From Ga0077555 sp041397775 (lineage in GTDB: Bacteria > Pseudomonadota > Alphaproteobacteria > Rhizobiales > Hyphomicrobiaceae), in assembly GCA_041397775.1 (NCBI GenBank), contig JAWKWB010000002.1:434001-498000 (forward strand): a DNA stretch of 64,000 bases, written 5' to 3'. Below the pieces are notes generated by a model, which did no database searches, was not told the origin of the DNA, and saw nothing but the letters and a program-made list of their open reading frames with translations. This document shows positions 16,893 through 24,446 of the stretch, one piece after another. The translations under genes were made by a program, and so were the position numbers. How positions within the stretch are numbered: position 1 is the stretch's first letter; each line of letters starts with the position of its first letter.

Positions 16893-18596
16893 ATGAACGC
16901 ACGCGACGCAAACGGAGGCAAAGGCCCGGGAGAGCTGACGTTCGTCGCGCTCGGCGGGCTCGGAGAGGTCGGCATGAATTGCTACCTCTACGGGCTCGAG
17001 GAGGGCGGGCGGAAACGCTACATGATGGTCGATCTGGGGATCACCTTTCCCGAAGGCGAATTCGATCCCGGCGTCGACGTCATCATGCCGGATCTTCGTT
17101 ACATCCAGGAGCGACGGCGCGATTTGGCGGGCATCGTGCTGACGCATGCCCACGAGGATCACATCGGCGCCATGATCGAGCTGTGGCCAAGGCTGCAGGC
17201 GCCGATCTACGCGACGCCGTTCACCGCCGCCATGCTGAAGTCGAAGCTCGCCGAATTCGGCGGCCGGCTGAAGATGCCGATCACCGAAATCCCGCTGCGT
17301 GGCACCTTCGACGTGGGGCCGTTCGCGTGCGAATTCGTGAACATGGCGCATTCGATCCCCGAGCCCAGCGCGCTGGCCATTCGCACGCCCCACGGCGTCG
17401 TCGTGCATACGGGCGACTGGAAGCTGGACCCGCAGCCGGTCGTGGGTGCGCCCGCCGACGAGGCGCGCCTGGAAGATCTGGGGGCGGAGGGCGTGCTGGC
17501 GCTCGTCTGCGATTCCACGAACGCCTTCCGGGACGGCCGCTCTCCATCCGAATTGGAAGTCGCACAGTCGATCGCCAAGATCATCAAGGGCGCCAAGCGC
17601 CGCGTTCTCGTGACGGCATTCTCGTCGAACGTGGCGCGCATTCGCGCCGTGGCCGATGCTGCGCGGGCCTCGGGGCGGACGCTGGCCGTGGCCGGTCGCT
17701 CGATCCACCGCGTGATCCAGGTGGCCATCGACACGGGCTATCTGCCCAAAGGCTTCCGCTATGTCGACCAGCAGCAGTTCCGGCATCTGGCGGCTGACGA
17801 GGTCGTGGCGCTCGTCACGGGAAGCCAAGGCGAGCCGCGCGCGGCATTGAAGCGGATCGCGGACGGCGCCCATCCCGACATCCAGTTGTCGCCGGGCGAT
17901 ATGGTGCTGTTCTCTTCGCGCACCATTCCGGGCAACGAACGCTCGATCGCCACGATCCAGAATTCGCTCGCCCGCATGGGCGTGGAGATCGTCACGGATG
18001 CGGACGCCCTGGTGCACGTCACCGGACATCCGCGCCGAGAGGAACTGCGCCAGATGTATGGGTGGGTGCGCCCGAGGATCGCCATTCCGATGCATGGCGA
18101 GGTGCGCCACCTGAAGGAGCACGCGCGTATCGCCCGCGAGATGGGGATCGGCGAGGTCGTCACGCCCATCAATGGCGAAATGGTACGCATCGCGCCGGGC
18201 GGTGCCCGCCTCGTCGACGAAGTGCCGGTCGGACGCCTCTTCCGCGACGGACGGCTGATCCTTCCCGGCGATGGTCCGATCGTGCGCGAGCGGCGCAAGC
18301 TCGCCTTCGCGGGCCTCGTCGCCATCTCGCTCGTCCTCGGACGTAAGGGCGAGTTGCTCGCCGATCCCGAGGTCGCCCTGGACGGCGTTCCGGGCGAGGA
18401 CGCCGAAGGCGACCTGATGGAGGACATCGTGCTCGATGCGGTGGAGGGGACCCTGTCGGGCATTCCACCGGCCCGCCGGCGCGATCCCGAGTTGGTGCGC
18501 GAGGCGGTGCGACGCTCCGCCCGGGCCGCGGTCGATCAGGTCTGGGGTAAGAAGCCCATCGTCAAGGTGCTGGTGTCCGTGGTCGACGGACGCTGA
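16893..18596 (+). CDS. rnj: Ribonuclease J
   Basis: A 567-residue metallo-beta-lactamase/beta-CASP nuclease, used in alphaproteobacteria for rRNA maturation and RNA turnover as 5' exonuclease and endonuclease. The zinc-binding 'HAHEDH' is at residues 85-90 and is followed by 'HSIPEPSALAIRTPHG' and 'HTGDWKLDP'; the beta-CASP part has 'CDSTNAFRDG', 'TAFSSNVARIRAVADAA' and 'TGSQGEPRAAL'; 'HVTGHPRREEL' and 'PMHGEVRHL' supply further motifs. It starts 5 bp after birA. Confidence 0.95.
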   Translation: MNARDANGGKGPGELTFVALGGLGEVGMNCYLYGLEEGGRKRYMMVDLGITFPEGEFDPGVDVIMPDLRYIQERRRDLAGIVLTHAHEDHIGAMIELWPRLQAPIYATPFTAAMLKSKLAEFGGRLKMPITEIPLRGTFDVGPFACEFVNMAHSIPEPSALAIRTPHGVVVHTGDWKLDPQPVVGAPADEARLEDLGAEGVLALVCDSTNAFRDGRSPSELEVAQSIAKIIKGAKRRVLVTAFSSNVARIRAVADAARASGRTLAVAGRSIHRVIQVAIDTGYLPKGFRYVDQQQFRHLAADEVVALVTGSQGEPRAALKRIADGAHPDIQLSPGDMVLFSSRTIPGNERSIATIQNSLARMGVEIVTDADALVHVTGHPRREELRQMYGWVRPRIAIPMHGEVRHLKEHARIAREMGIGEVVTPINGEMVRIAPGGARLVDEVPVGRLFRDGRLILPGDGPIVRERRKLAFAGLVAISLVLGRKGELLADPEVALDGVPGEDAEGDLMEDIVLDAVEGTLSGIPPARRRDPELVREAVRRSARAAVDQVWGKKPIVKVLVSVVDGR

Positions 18597-18664
18597 GCGT
18601 CGCTGGTGCGATGGTCGATGCAACGCGCGCTTGCAGCGCGACATCCTCGAGGGGGGCTGAAAAC

Positions 18665-19069
18665 ATGATCGGGCGGCTGAACCATGTCGCGATCGTCGTG
18701 AAGGATCTGGCGCAGGCGACACCCGTCTATGCCCGTACGCTGGGGGCCAAGGTGACCGCGCCCCAGCCGCTGCCCGAGCACGGCGTCACCGTCGTCTTCG
18801 TAGAGCTGCCCAACACCAAGATCGAGCTTCTGGAGCCATTGGGCGCCGGTTCGCCCATCGCCAAATTCCTGGAGAAGAACCCAGACGGCGGCATTCATCA
18901 CGTCTGCTACGAGGTCGACGACATCATGGCCGCGCGTGACCGGCTCAAGGCCGAGGGTGCGCGCGTTCTGGGCGACGGTGAGCCCAAGATCGGCGCGCAC
19001 GGCAAGCCGGTGCTGTTCCTGCATCCCAAGGATTTCCTGGGCACGCTCGTCGAACTCGAGCAGGCCTGA
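18665..19069 (+). CDS. mce: Methylmalonyl-CoA epimerase
   Basis: A 134-residue glyoxalase-fold enzyme interconverting (R)- and (S)-methylmalonyl-CoA in propionyl-CoA metabolism. Putative metal ligands H7, H79 and E130 are in place ('LNHVAIVVKDL', 'GGIHHVCYEVDD', 'FLGTLVELEQ'). ATG 18665 follows GAGGGGGG by about 8 bases; an upstream alternative start has no such site. It sits between RNase J and DUF1467, a conserved alphaproteobacterial order. Confidence 0.94.
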   Translation: MIGRLNHVAIVVKDLAQATPVYARTLGAKVTAPQPLPEHGVTVVFVELPNTKIELLEPLGAGSPIAKFLEKNPDGGIHHVCYEVDDIMAARDRLKAEGARVLGDGEPKIGAHGKPVLFLHPKDFLGTLVELEQA

Positions 19070-19085
19070 GCGGAGGCGCCCCGTC

Positions 19086-19346
19086 ATGAGCCTGACGCTG
19101 TCGATTGCGCTCTACTTCGTGATCTGGTGGACCGTGCTGTTCGCGGTGCTGCCGCTGTGGGTGCGCACCCAGGCGGAGGAGGGCGTGGTCGTTCCAGGCA
19201 CCGAACAGAGTGCGCCGGCGCGACCGAAATTCCTGCGGATCGTCATCGTGACGACCGTTCTGGCAGCGGTCGTGCTCGCCTGCGTCCAATTGGTCATCGC
19301 CTACAAGATCATCGACATCGAGACCATCGGCCCCGCGATCCGTTGA
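19086..19346 (+). CDS. DUF1467 family membrane protein
   Basis: An 86-residue protein with two membrane helices (residues about 5-25 and 52-74) separated by a short hydrophilic loop ('RTQAEEGVVVPGTEQSAP'). The first block 'YFVIWWTVLFAVLPLWVRTQ' is characteristic of the DUF1467 family, which in alphaproteobacteria lies between methylmalonyl-CoA epimerase and prolyl-tRNA synthetase as here. Function unknown. It begins 16 bp after mce and is the last gene of the nuo-birA-rnj run. Confidence 0.9.
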   Translation: MSLTLSIALYFVIWWTVLFAVLPLWVRTQAEEGVVVPGTEQSAPARPKFLRIVIVTTVLAAVVLACVQLVIAYKIIDIETIGPAIR

Positions 19347-19419
19347 TCGAAGGCACCGCTGTTCGCGCGGGCACGACGCCCGAGATGATCCTGGGCAGGG
19401 CAAGTCAACGCGACAGGAC

Positions 19420-19455
19420 AAAATAAAAGGGGCCCGAGTTCATTGGAACTCGCCC
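19420..19455 (-). terminator. Intrinsic terminator of the candidate small RNA
   Basis: On the minus strand the sequence is a hairpin with a CGAGTTC/GAACTCG stem, extended by GGGG/CCCC around a small bulge, followed by TTTTATTTTG. This is the shape of a Rho-independent terminator for transcription coming from the proS side. No protein-coding gene on the minus strand precedes it. Confidence 0.65.
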
Positions 19456-19634
19456 CCTGGAAGCTGCTCGTTTGTGAGCGAAGGTGCTCTTCAACCGCCA
19501 TAAAATAACGAGACTGAGAACGGCTACCGACACCCGTTGCCCCGAGCAGCTTTCTCCCTTGGGCTGCGTCGGGTTGTCTCCCTAGACTCGAAGCCCTGCG
19601 ACTGCGTGTGCGGTTGCCGGCCCCTTTTCGAACT
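19421..19634 (-). ncRNA. Candidate structured small RNA of about 210 nt upstream of proS
   Basis: A non-coding block dense in complementary segments. The ends pair: 19425-19434 with 19619-19628 (10 bp, AAAAGGGGCC). A 12-bp long-range stem joins 19459-19470 and 19543-19554, and smaller hairpins are nested within. A sigma70-like promoter faces it on the minus strand and a hairpin with T-rich tail ends it, so a minus-strand RNA is the best reading. However, two stems are better in plus-strand RNA because mismatches become G-U pairs, so orientation is not settled. I found no tmRNA tag, SRP 'GGAAGC' loop, RNase P or obvious 6S layout; its identity is unknown. Confidence 0.55.
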
Positions 19635-19639
19635 CTGAT

Positions 19640-19668
19640 ATGTTACAGCACTCGCCCAGGCTTGTCAG
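19640..19668 (-). promoter_or_regulatory. Sigma70-like promoter for the candidate small RNA
   Basis: Minus-strand CTGACA at 19663-19668 (five of six to TTGACA), a 17-base spacer, and TAACAT at 19640-19645 (four of six to TATAAT). The predicted start is near 19634, just before the 5' arm of the closing stem. Confidence 0.55.
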
Positions 19669-19690
19669 CAACAACGTCGCACCCGCGTCA

Positions 19691-19696
19691 TAAAAT
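19691..19696 (+). promoter_or_regulatory. Candidate -10 element upstream of proS
   Basis: TAAAAT (five of six to TATAAT) about 150 bp before the proS start, divergent from the small-RNA promoter. No convincing -35 sits at 17 bp, so this is tentative. Confidence 0.3.
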
Positions 19697-19846
19697 TGCG
19701 TATGCACAGATCGCAGGACGCGGGGGCGGCGCGTGATTGCATGCGCGGGTGGAAATGGCTATTAGCCCGCGGGAAGCTTTATTCGCTGATCAGCGGGGGT
19801 GATCGATTCTCCCGCGGCTCGGCCCATGATCCGAGGAACGGTACGC

Positions 19847-21196
19847 ATGCGCCTCTCCCGCTATTTCCTCCCCGTTCTCAAGGAGACGCCCAAAGAGGCG
19901 GAGATCGTCTCGCATCAGCTCATGCTGCGTGCGGGGCTGATCCGGCAGGAGAGTGCGGGCATCTATGCCTGGCTGCCGCTCGGTCTTCGGGTGCTGAACA
20001 AGGTCAACCGGATCATCCGCGAGGAGCAGGATCGGTCGGGCGCCATTGAGCTCTTGATGCCCACGATCCAGTCCGCGGACCTGTGGCGCGAATCCGGGCG
20101 CTATGACGCCTACGGCAAGGAGATGCTGCGCATCCAGGACCGTCACGAGCGTGAAATGCTCTATGGCCCCACGAACGAAGAGATGATCACCGAGATCTTC
20201 CGCGCCTACGTGAAGAGCTATCGCGACCTGCCCCTGAACCTCTACCACATCCAGCTCAAGTTCCGGGACGAGGTTCGCCCCCGCTTCGGCGTCATGCGCA
20301 GCCGCGAATTCATGATGAAGGACGCCTACTCCTTCGATCTCGACAAGGAGAGCGCGCGCCACGCCTACAACAAGATGTTCGTGGCCTATCTGCGGACGTT
20401 CGCCCGGCTGGGCTTGAAGGCGATCCCGATGCAGGCGGACACCGGTCCCATCGGCGGCGACCTCAGCCACGAGTTCATCATCCTGGCGGACACCGGCGAG
20501 AGCGAGGTGTTCTGCCACAAGGACTATCTGGATTTCCCCATTCCCACTTCCGACACGAACTTCGACGACCGCGCCGGCCTGCAGGCGACGGTGGACCGGT
20601 GGACGTCACTCTATGCGGCGACCTCCGAAAAGCACGATGCGTCCGCCTTCGATGCGATCACCGCCGACAAGCGCGTGTCCGCACGCGGCATCGAGGTCGG
20701 CCATATTTTCTACTTCGGGACGAAATACTCCGATCCCATGAAGGCCAGCGTGGTCGGCGCCGACGGCAAGCCGGTCGACGTCCACATGGGCAGCTACGGC
20801 ATCGGCCCGACCCGTGTCGTGGCGGCGATCATCGAAGCCAGCCACGATAAAGACGGAATCGTCTGGCCGGTGCCTGTCGCGCCCTTCGAGGCAGCCGTCA
20901 TCAACCTGAAGACGGGCGACGCGGAGACGGACGCGGTGTGCGCGCGCCTCGTCGATACGTTGGAGAAGGCCGGCGTGGACGTCGTCCACGACGACCGCGA
21001 CGAGCGTGCCGGCGCGAAGTTCGCAACGATGGATCTGATTGGCGTGCCGTTCCAGCTCATCGTCGGGCCGAAAGGCGTCAAGGCCGGTGAGATCGAGGTG
21101 AAAGTGCGCAACAGTGGCGAGCGCTTCAGCATCGCCATCGATACGGCTGCGGCCGACATCGCAGCGCGAATTGCGGCCGCACGCCGACCGGCGTGA
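19847..21196 (+). CDS. proS: Prolyl-tRNA synthetase (short alphaproteobacterial type)
   Basis: A 449-residue class II aminoacyl-tRNA synthetase charging tRNA-Pro. The start 'MRLSRYFLPVLKETPKEAE' follows GAGG by about 10 bases and matches the family; upstream in-frame codons add nothing conserved. Motif 2 'LKFRDEVRPRFGVMRSREF' and motif 3 'MGSYGIGPTRVVAAIIE' are present, with the HGTP anticodon-binding domain at the C-terminus. The roughly 180-residue editing insertion of enterobacterial ProRS is absent, as usual in alphaproteobacteria. The start of the lolC gene follows closely after the stop. Confidence 0.96.
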   Translation: MRLSRYFLPVLKETPKEAEIVSHQLMLRAGLIRQESAGIYAWLPLGLRVLNKVNRIIREEQDRSGAIELLMPTIQSADLWRESGRYDAYGKEMLRIQDRHEREMLYGPTNEEMITEIFRAYVKSYRDLPLNLYHIQLKFRDEVRPRFGVMRSREFMMKDAYSFDLDKESARHAYNKMFVAYLRTFARLGLKAIPMQADTGPIGGDLSHEFIILADTGESEVFCHKDYLDFPIPTSDTNFDDRAGLQATVDRWTSLYAATSEKHDASAFDAITADKRVSARGIEVGHIFYFGTKYSDPMKASVVGADGKPVDVHMGSYGIGPTRVVAAIIEASHDKDGIVWPVPVAPFEAAVINLKTGDAETDAVCARLVDTLEKAGVDVVHDDRDERAGAKFATMDLIGVPFQLIVGPKGVKAGEIEVKVRNSGERFSIAIDTAAADIAARIAAARRPA

Positions 21197-21225
21197 GCCG
21201 CGCGCTGCCGCGGGGAGAAACGAGC

Positions 21226-22497
21226 ATGGCGGACGCATCCGTCGACACGCGGCCGTTCGCCGCCTTCGAATGGCTGATCGCCAAGCGCTACCTGCGCGCC
21301 CGCCGCAAGGAGGGCTTCATTTCGGTGATCGCCGGTTTCTCGTTCGTCGGCATCATGCTGGGCGTGGCGACGCTGATCATCGTCATGGCCGTGATGAACG
21401 GTTTCCGCAGCGAGCTGTTCCAGAAGATCCTGGGCATCAACGGCCACGTGCTCGCCCATAAGATCGAGGTGCCCTTCGAGGACTACGAGGAGGCCGCCAA
21501 GCGCATCGCCGCGGTGCCCGGTGTCGTCCGCGTCCTGCCCCTGATCGAGGGGCAGGCGATGATCTCGACCAGCGTCAATACGCTGGGTGCGATCGTGCGC
21601 GGCGTGTCCGAGAAGGGTGTGAAATCGCTGCACCTGCTCTCCGACAACGTCCGCTTCGGCACGCTCGACAACTTCGACCGGGCGGGCGGCATCGCCCTTG
21701 GTATCCGGCTCGCCAACAGCCTGCGCGTCAATGTCGGCGACAGCGTCACGCTCGTCTCGCCCAAGGGCGCCTCGACACCCTTCGGCACCGCGCCGCGGAT
21801 CAAGCGCTATCCGGTCGTGGCCGTGTTCGAGCTCGGCATGTCCGAGTACGACAAGACCATGGTTTTCATGCCTCTCGAGGAGTCGCAGCGCTACTTCTCG
21901 CGGGGGGCCGAGGTCGACGTTCTCGAGATCATGGTCGAGAGCCCCGACAGGGTTCAGAATTACCTGGGCGCCATGAGCGAGGCGGGCGGCCGCTCCATTC
22001 ATCTGACCGACTGGCGCAAGCGCAACGAGACCTTCTTCACCGTGCTCGAGGTGGAGCGGAACGTGATGTTCATCATCCTGTCGCTCATCGTGCTGGTGGC
22101 CGCGCTCAACATCATCTCCGGACTCATGATGCTGGTGAAGGACAAGGGGCGTGACATCGCCATCCTCAGGACCATGGGGGCGTCGAAGGGCGCCGTCATG
22201 CGTGTCTTCCTGATCACCGGTGCCTCCATCGGCGTAGTGGGGACGATCGCGGGGCTGATCCTGGGCATCGTGTTCTGCTGGAACATCGAGGCGATGCGGC
22301 TGCTCATGCAACGCATCACCGGGACCAAGCTGATGGATCCGTCGGTGTATTATCTCACGCGGCTGCCCGCCGAGATCGATCCCCGCGAGACCACGTTCAT
22401 CGTGCTGATGGCGCTGCTGCTGTCGGTTCTGGCGACGCTCTATCCGTCCTGGCGGGCCTCGCGGCTCGATCCGGTCGAAGCACTTCGCTACGAGTAG
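21226..22497 (+). CDS. lolC: Lipoprotein-releasing ABC transporter permease (LolC/LolE type)
   Basis: A 423-residue inner-membrane permease that extracts lipoproteins from the membrane for the LolA chaperone. It has one N-terminal helix after 'EWLIAKRYLRARRKEGF', a large periplasmic MacB-like domain, and three C-terminal helices ('IILSLIVLVAALNIISGLMM', 'GVVGTIAGLILGIVF', 'TFIVLMALLLSVLATLYPSW'). ATG 21226 follows GGGGAGAAA; a GTG overlapping the proS stop is an alternative. Only one such permease gene is present next to lolD, as in many alphaproteobacteria where a LolF-like homodimer serves for both LolC and LolE. Confidence 0.93.
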   Translation: MADASVDTRPFAAFEWLIAKRYLRARRKEGFISVIAGFSFVGIMLGVATLIIVMAVMNGFRSELFQKILGINGHVLAHKIEVPFEDYEEAAKRIAAVPGVVRVLPLIEGQAMISTSVNTLGAIVRGVSEKGVKSLHLLSDNVRFGTLDNFDRAGGIALGIRLANSLRVNVGDSVTLVSPKGASTPFGTAPRIKRYPVVAVFELGMSEYDKTMVFMPLEESQRYFSRGAEVDVLEIMVESPDRVQNYLGAMSEAGGRSIHLTDWRKRNETFFTVLEVERNVMFIILSLIVLVAALNIISGLMMLVKDKGRDIAILRTMGASKGAVMRVFLITGASIGVVGTIAGLILGIVFCWNIEAMRLLMQRITGTKLMDPSVYYLTRLPAEIDPRETTFIVLMALLLSVLATLYPSWRASRLDPVEALRYE

Positions 22498-22512
22498 AGG
22501 ATCTGGGGGAAC

Positions 22513-23229
22513 GTGACCGTGCAGGATGGACCCGACAGCCCTGTGCTCGAACTGATCGACCTCGAGCGGACCTATCGGCAGGGCGCGCGCGAAATCCGCG
22601 TGCTCGATGGGGCGCGGGCGACGCTGCATGGCGGACAGGCCGTGGCCCTCGTTGGGCCGTCAGGGGCGGGAAAGTCGACCCTGCTGCATATCGCGGGACT
22701 GCTGGAGCACCCCGATACCGGCCGCGTCGTCATCTGCGGCAAGGACTGTACCGGCATGGGCGACGATGCGCGCACGCGCGTTCGCCGCGCCCAGATGGGC
22801 TTCGTCTACCAATTCCACCAGTTGCTGCCGGAATTCTCCGCCCTGGAGAATGTGGTGCTGCCGCAACTCATCCTCGGGCGCAGCCGCGAGGCGGCCAATA
22901 CGCGGGCCCGTCAACTGTTGTCGGACATGGGGCTTGGCGAGCGGGTGGAGCATCGCCCCGCCGAGCTTTCGGGCGGCGAGCAGCAGCGCACGGCGATCGC
23001 GCGGGCGCTGGCGAATTCGCCACGCCTTCTTCTGGCCGACGAGCCGACCGGCAACCTCGACCCCACGACCTCGGAGCACGTGTTCTCCGAATTGATCACG
23101 ATGATCGAGCGCACGGGGGTCGCTGCCCTGATCGCCACCCACAACATGGACCTCGCCCGCCGCATGCACCGCGTCCTGCGGCTGTCGGGCGGGCGCCTCG
23201 TCGAGGTGGCGCCGCAGAGCGTGACGTGA
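22513..23229 (+). CDS. lolD: Lipoprotein-releasing ABC transporter ATP-binding protein
   Basis: A 238-residue ATPase powering the Lol permease. Walker A 'GPSGAGKST' is at residues 48-56, signature 'LSGGEQQ' at 152-158, Walker B 'LLLADE' at 172-177 and the switch His in 'IATHNMDLARRM'. The GTG start at 22513 lies 5 bases after GGGGGAA. It is the downstream partner of lolC (15 bp apart) and ends 54 bp from the convergent rcdA-like gene. Confidence 0.95.
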   Translation: MTVQDGPDSPVLELIDLERTYRQGAREIRVLDGARATLHGGQAVALVGPSGAGKSTLLHIAGLLEHPDTGRVVICGKDCTGMGDDARTRVRRAQMGFVYQFHQLLPEFSALENVVLPQLILGRSREAANTRARQLLSDMGLGERVEHRPAELSGGEQQRTAIARALANSPRLLLADEPTGNLDPTTSEHVFSELITMIERTGVAALIATHNMDLARRMHRVLRLSGGRLVEVAPQSVT

Positions 23230-23283
23230 CGCTCTGCCGGCTGGAGGCTACGCAGACGGCGGTTCGTCGACGCAGGCGCGCTC

Positions 23284-23838
23284 TCAGTTCTGATCGAACG
23301 CGCGCGAGACGACGGCCAGTTGCACGCCGACGGGATTGGCAACGGGGGCACGCGCGACGGCCACCGTCGGGTTTTCCAACGCACGGTCGATCTGCACGAT
23401 GCGGTCGTTGAGCGCATAGCTCTTGTCGACCAGCGTGCGCAGGCCCTCGGGGAGCTGCTCGTAGCCGCGGATATGGGCTGGACGGGCGACCGTCGCCAAC
23501 TTGATGCGCCGGCGCTTGACGCGCGCCTCTTCAGGGGTGATCTCGCCGGACTTCAGCGAGCGCCGCACCAGAAGCCACGAGGCGAGCTCGAGCAGGCGCG
23601 TGGTCAAGCGCATGCTTTCCGTCGCATAGAGCATGGCGATTGCGGGCGTGAGGTCGCGCGCATCCTTGCGGCCCTGCCCATCGAGATAGGACGCGGAGGC
23701 TTCGACCAGCCCCATGCCCTCCCGGAAGATCTGGTCGAACTGATCGGAGCGCGTGAAGCGCTCGACGAAGGAAATCGTCACACATTCATTTTGCGGCACG
23801 CTGCTACCCGAACTTGGACGCCACTCGACATGATGCAT
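23284..23838 (-). CDS. rcdA: DUF1465 family protein, RcdA-like regulator of CtrA degradation
   Basis: A protein of about 184 residues whose core ('ISFVERFTRSDQFDQIFREG', 'YLDGQGRKDARDL', 'ATESMRLTTRLLELASWLLV', 'GEITPEEARVKRRRIKL') is the DUF1465/RcdA family. In Caulobacter RcdA is an adaptor that helps deliver CtrA to ClpXP for cell-cycle-timed degradation. The start is uncertain: ATG 23838 is shown, while GTG 23799 or GTG 23781 (the latter directly giving the conserved 'TISFVERF') are possible. It is preceded by DUF1192 and an intrinsic terminator, and has a TTAACCA CtrA half-site 62 bases before 23838. Confidence 0.85.
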   Translation of the reverse strand: MHHVEWRPSSGSSVPQNECVTISFVERFTRSDQFDQIFREGMGLVEASASYLDGQGRKDARDLTPAIAMLYATESMRLTTRLLELASWLLVRRSLKSGEITPEEARVKRRRIKLATVARPAHIRGYEQLPEGLRTLVDKSYALNDRIVQIDRALENPTVAVARAPVANPVGVQLAVVSRAFDQN

Positions 23839-23899
23839 TACAGAACCCGCATATTGCGCTGAAGGTTGCCTGTCTGCCAAGCACAACCTTGGCATCTGG

Positions 23900-23906
23900 T
23901 GGTTAA
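23900..23906 (-). promoter_or_regulatory. CtrA-type half-site upstream of rcdA
   Basis: TTAACCA on the minus strand, matching the CtrA half-site TTAACCAT in seven of eight positions, 62 bases upstream of the 23838 start and downstream of the terminator, so in the right place to act on rcdA transcription. Confidence 0.35.
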
Positions 23907-23943
23907 CGAATGTGCTTCGAAATGAGCGCTTTTGGGGCCTCAC

Positions 23944-23974
23944 AAAAAAATTGAGCCGCTCAGCGGCGGCTCAA
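23944..23974 (-). terminator. Intrinsic terminator after DUF1192 gene
   Basis: Minus-strand hairpin with arms TTGAGCCGC and GCGGCTCAA followed by seven T residues (23944-23950). It ends transcription of the DUF1192 gene before rcdA, which therefore needs its own promoter. Confidence 0.85.
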
Positions 23975-24059
23975 GAGTTAACAGGGAGGCGTCAAACAGA
24001 GTGGAGTGAAGCCACTCGGGATCCAGATGACTGGATGGGTTCAAAATGAGCCATTCCCG

Positions 24060-24074
24060 TTAAAGTCGAGTTAA
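24060..24074. promoter_or_regulatory. Perfect CtrA box (TTAA-N7-TTAA)
   Basis: TTAA at 24060-24063 and TTAA at 24071-24074 with exactly seven bases between, the consensus bound by the alphaproteobacterial cell-cycle regulator CtrA. It lies between the DUF1192 stop and the terminator before rcdA. Chance occurrence is unlikely in GC-rich DNA, but its position upstream of the terminator means its target promoter is unclear. Confidence 0.5.
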
Positions 24075-24126
24075 TAGGACGGAATTCTCATCAGGTGCGC
24101 CGTTAGGGTTGATCCGTCGTTGACGA

Positions 24127-24315
24127 TCAGGACTTGAAGAGGTCCGCGGCCGCCGACTGCCGCGCCTTCTTGACGGCGACCTCGGCACGCGTGCGCACGA
24201 TTTCTGCCTCGAGGGCGGCGATGCGTTGCTCGAGCTCGCCGAGCGACTGCGCCGAGAGATCGTCGCCGACCGTGATGCTACGCCCTTGGCGGGCGCGCGG
24301 TTCGTCCCAATCCAT
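24127..24315 (-). CDS. DUF1192 family small coiled-coil protein
   Basis: A 62-residue protein: 'MDWDEPRARQGRSITVGDDL' then a heptad-rich helix ('LGELEQRIAALEAEIVRTRA'). Start at 24315 is fixed by GGAGG 5-6 bases upstream and by the family N-terminus. DUF1192 proteins are small, of unknown function, and in alphaproteobacteria lie beside the DUF1465 gene and the quinone oxidoreductase, exactly as here. A terminator follows at 23944-23974. Confidence 0.85.
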   Translation of the reverse strand: MDWDEPRARQGRSITVGDDLSAQSLGELEQRIAALEAEIVRTRAEVAVKKARQSAAADLFKS

Positions 24316-24446
24316 GCCAGCCTCCATTTGCAGCTTCCACTGGGGGATAGTTCGCACGTCCGCCCACTTGTCTCAACCGCTGCCCCCATGCTTCAAGAAC
24401 CACAGAACGAGCCGTGGGAACGAGCGGCGAGAAAGAGGAGAGGCCG

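Noticed and set aside
19421..19634. tmRNA (one- or two-piece), SRP RNA or RNase P RNA upstream of proS
   Set aside because: No AND-type tag codons, no T-loop with CCA end, no SRP tetraloop motif and too short for RNase P. I kept it only as an unidentified structured RNA.
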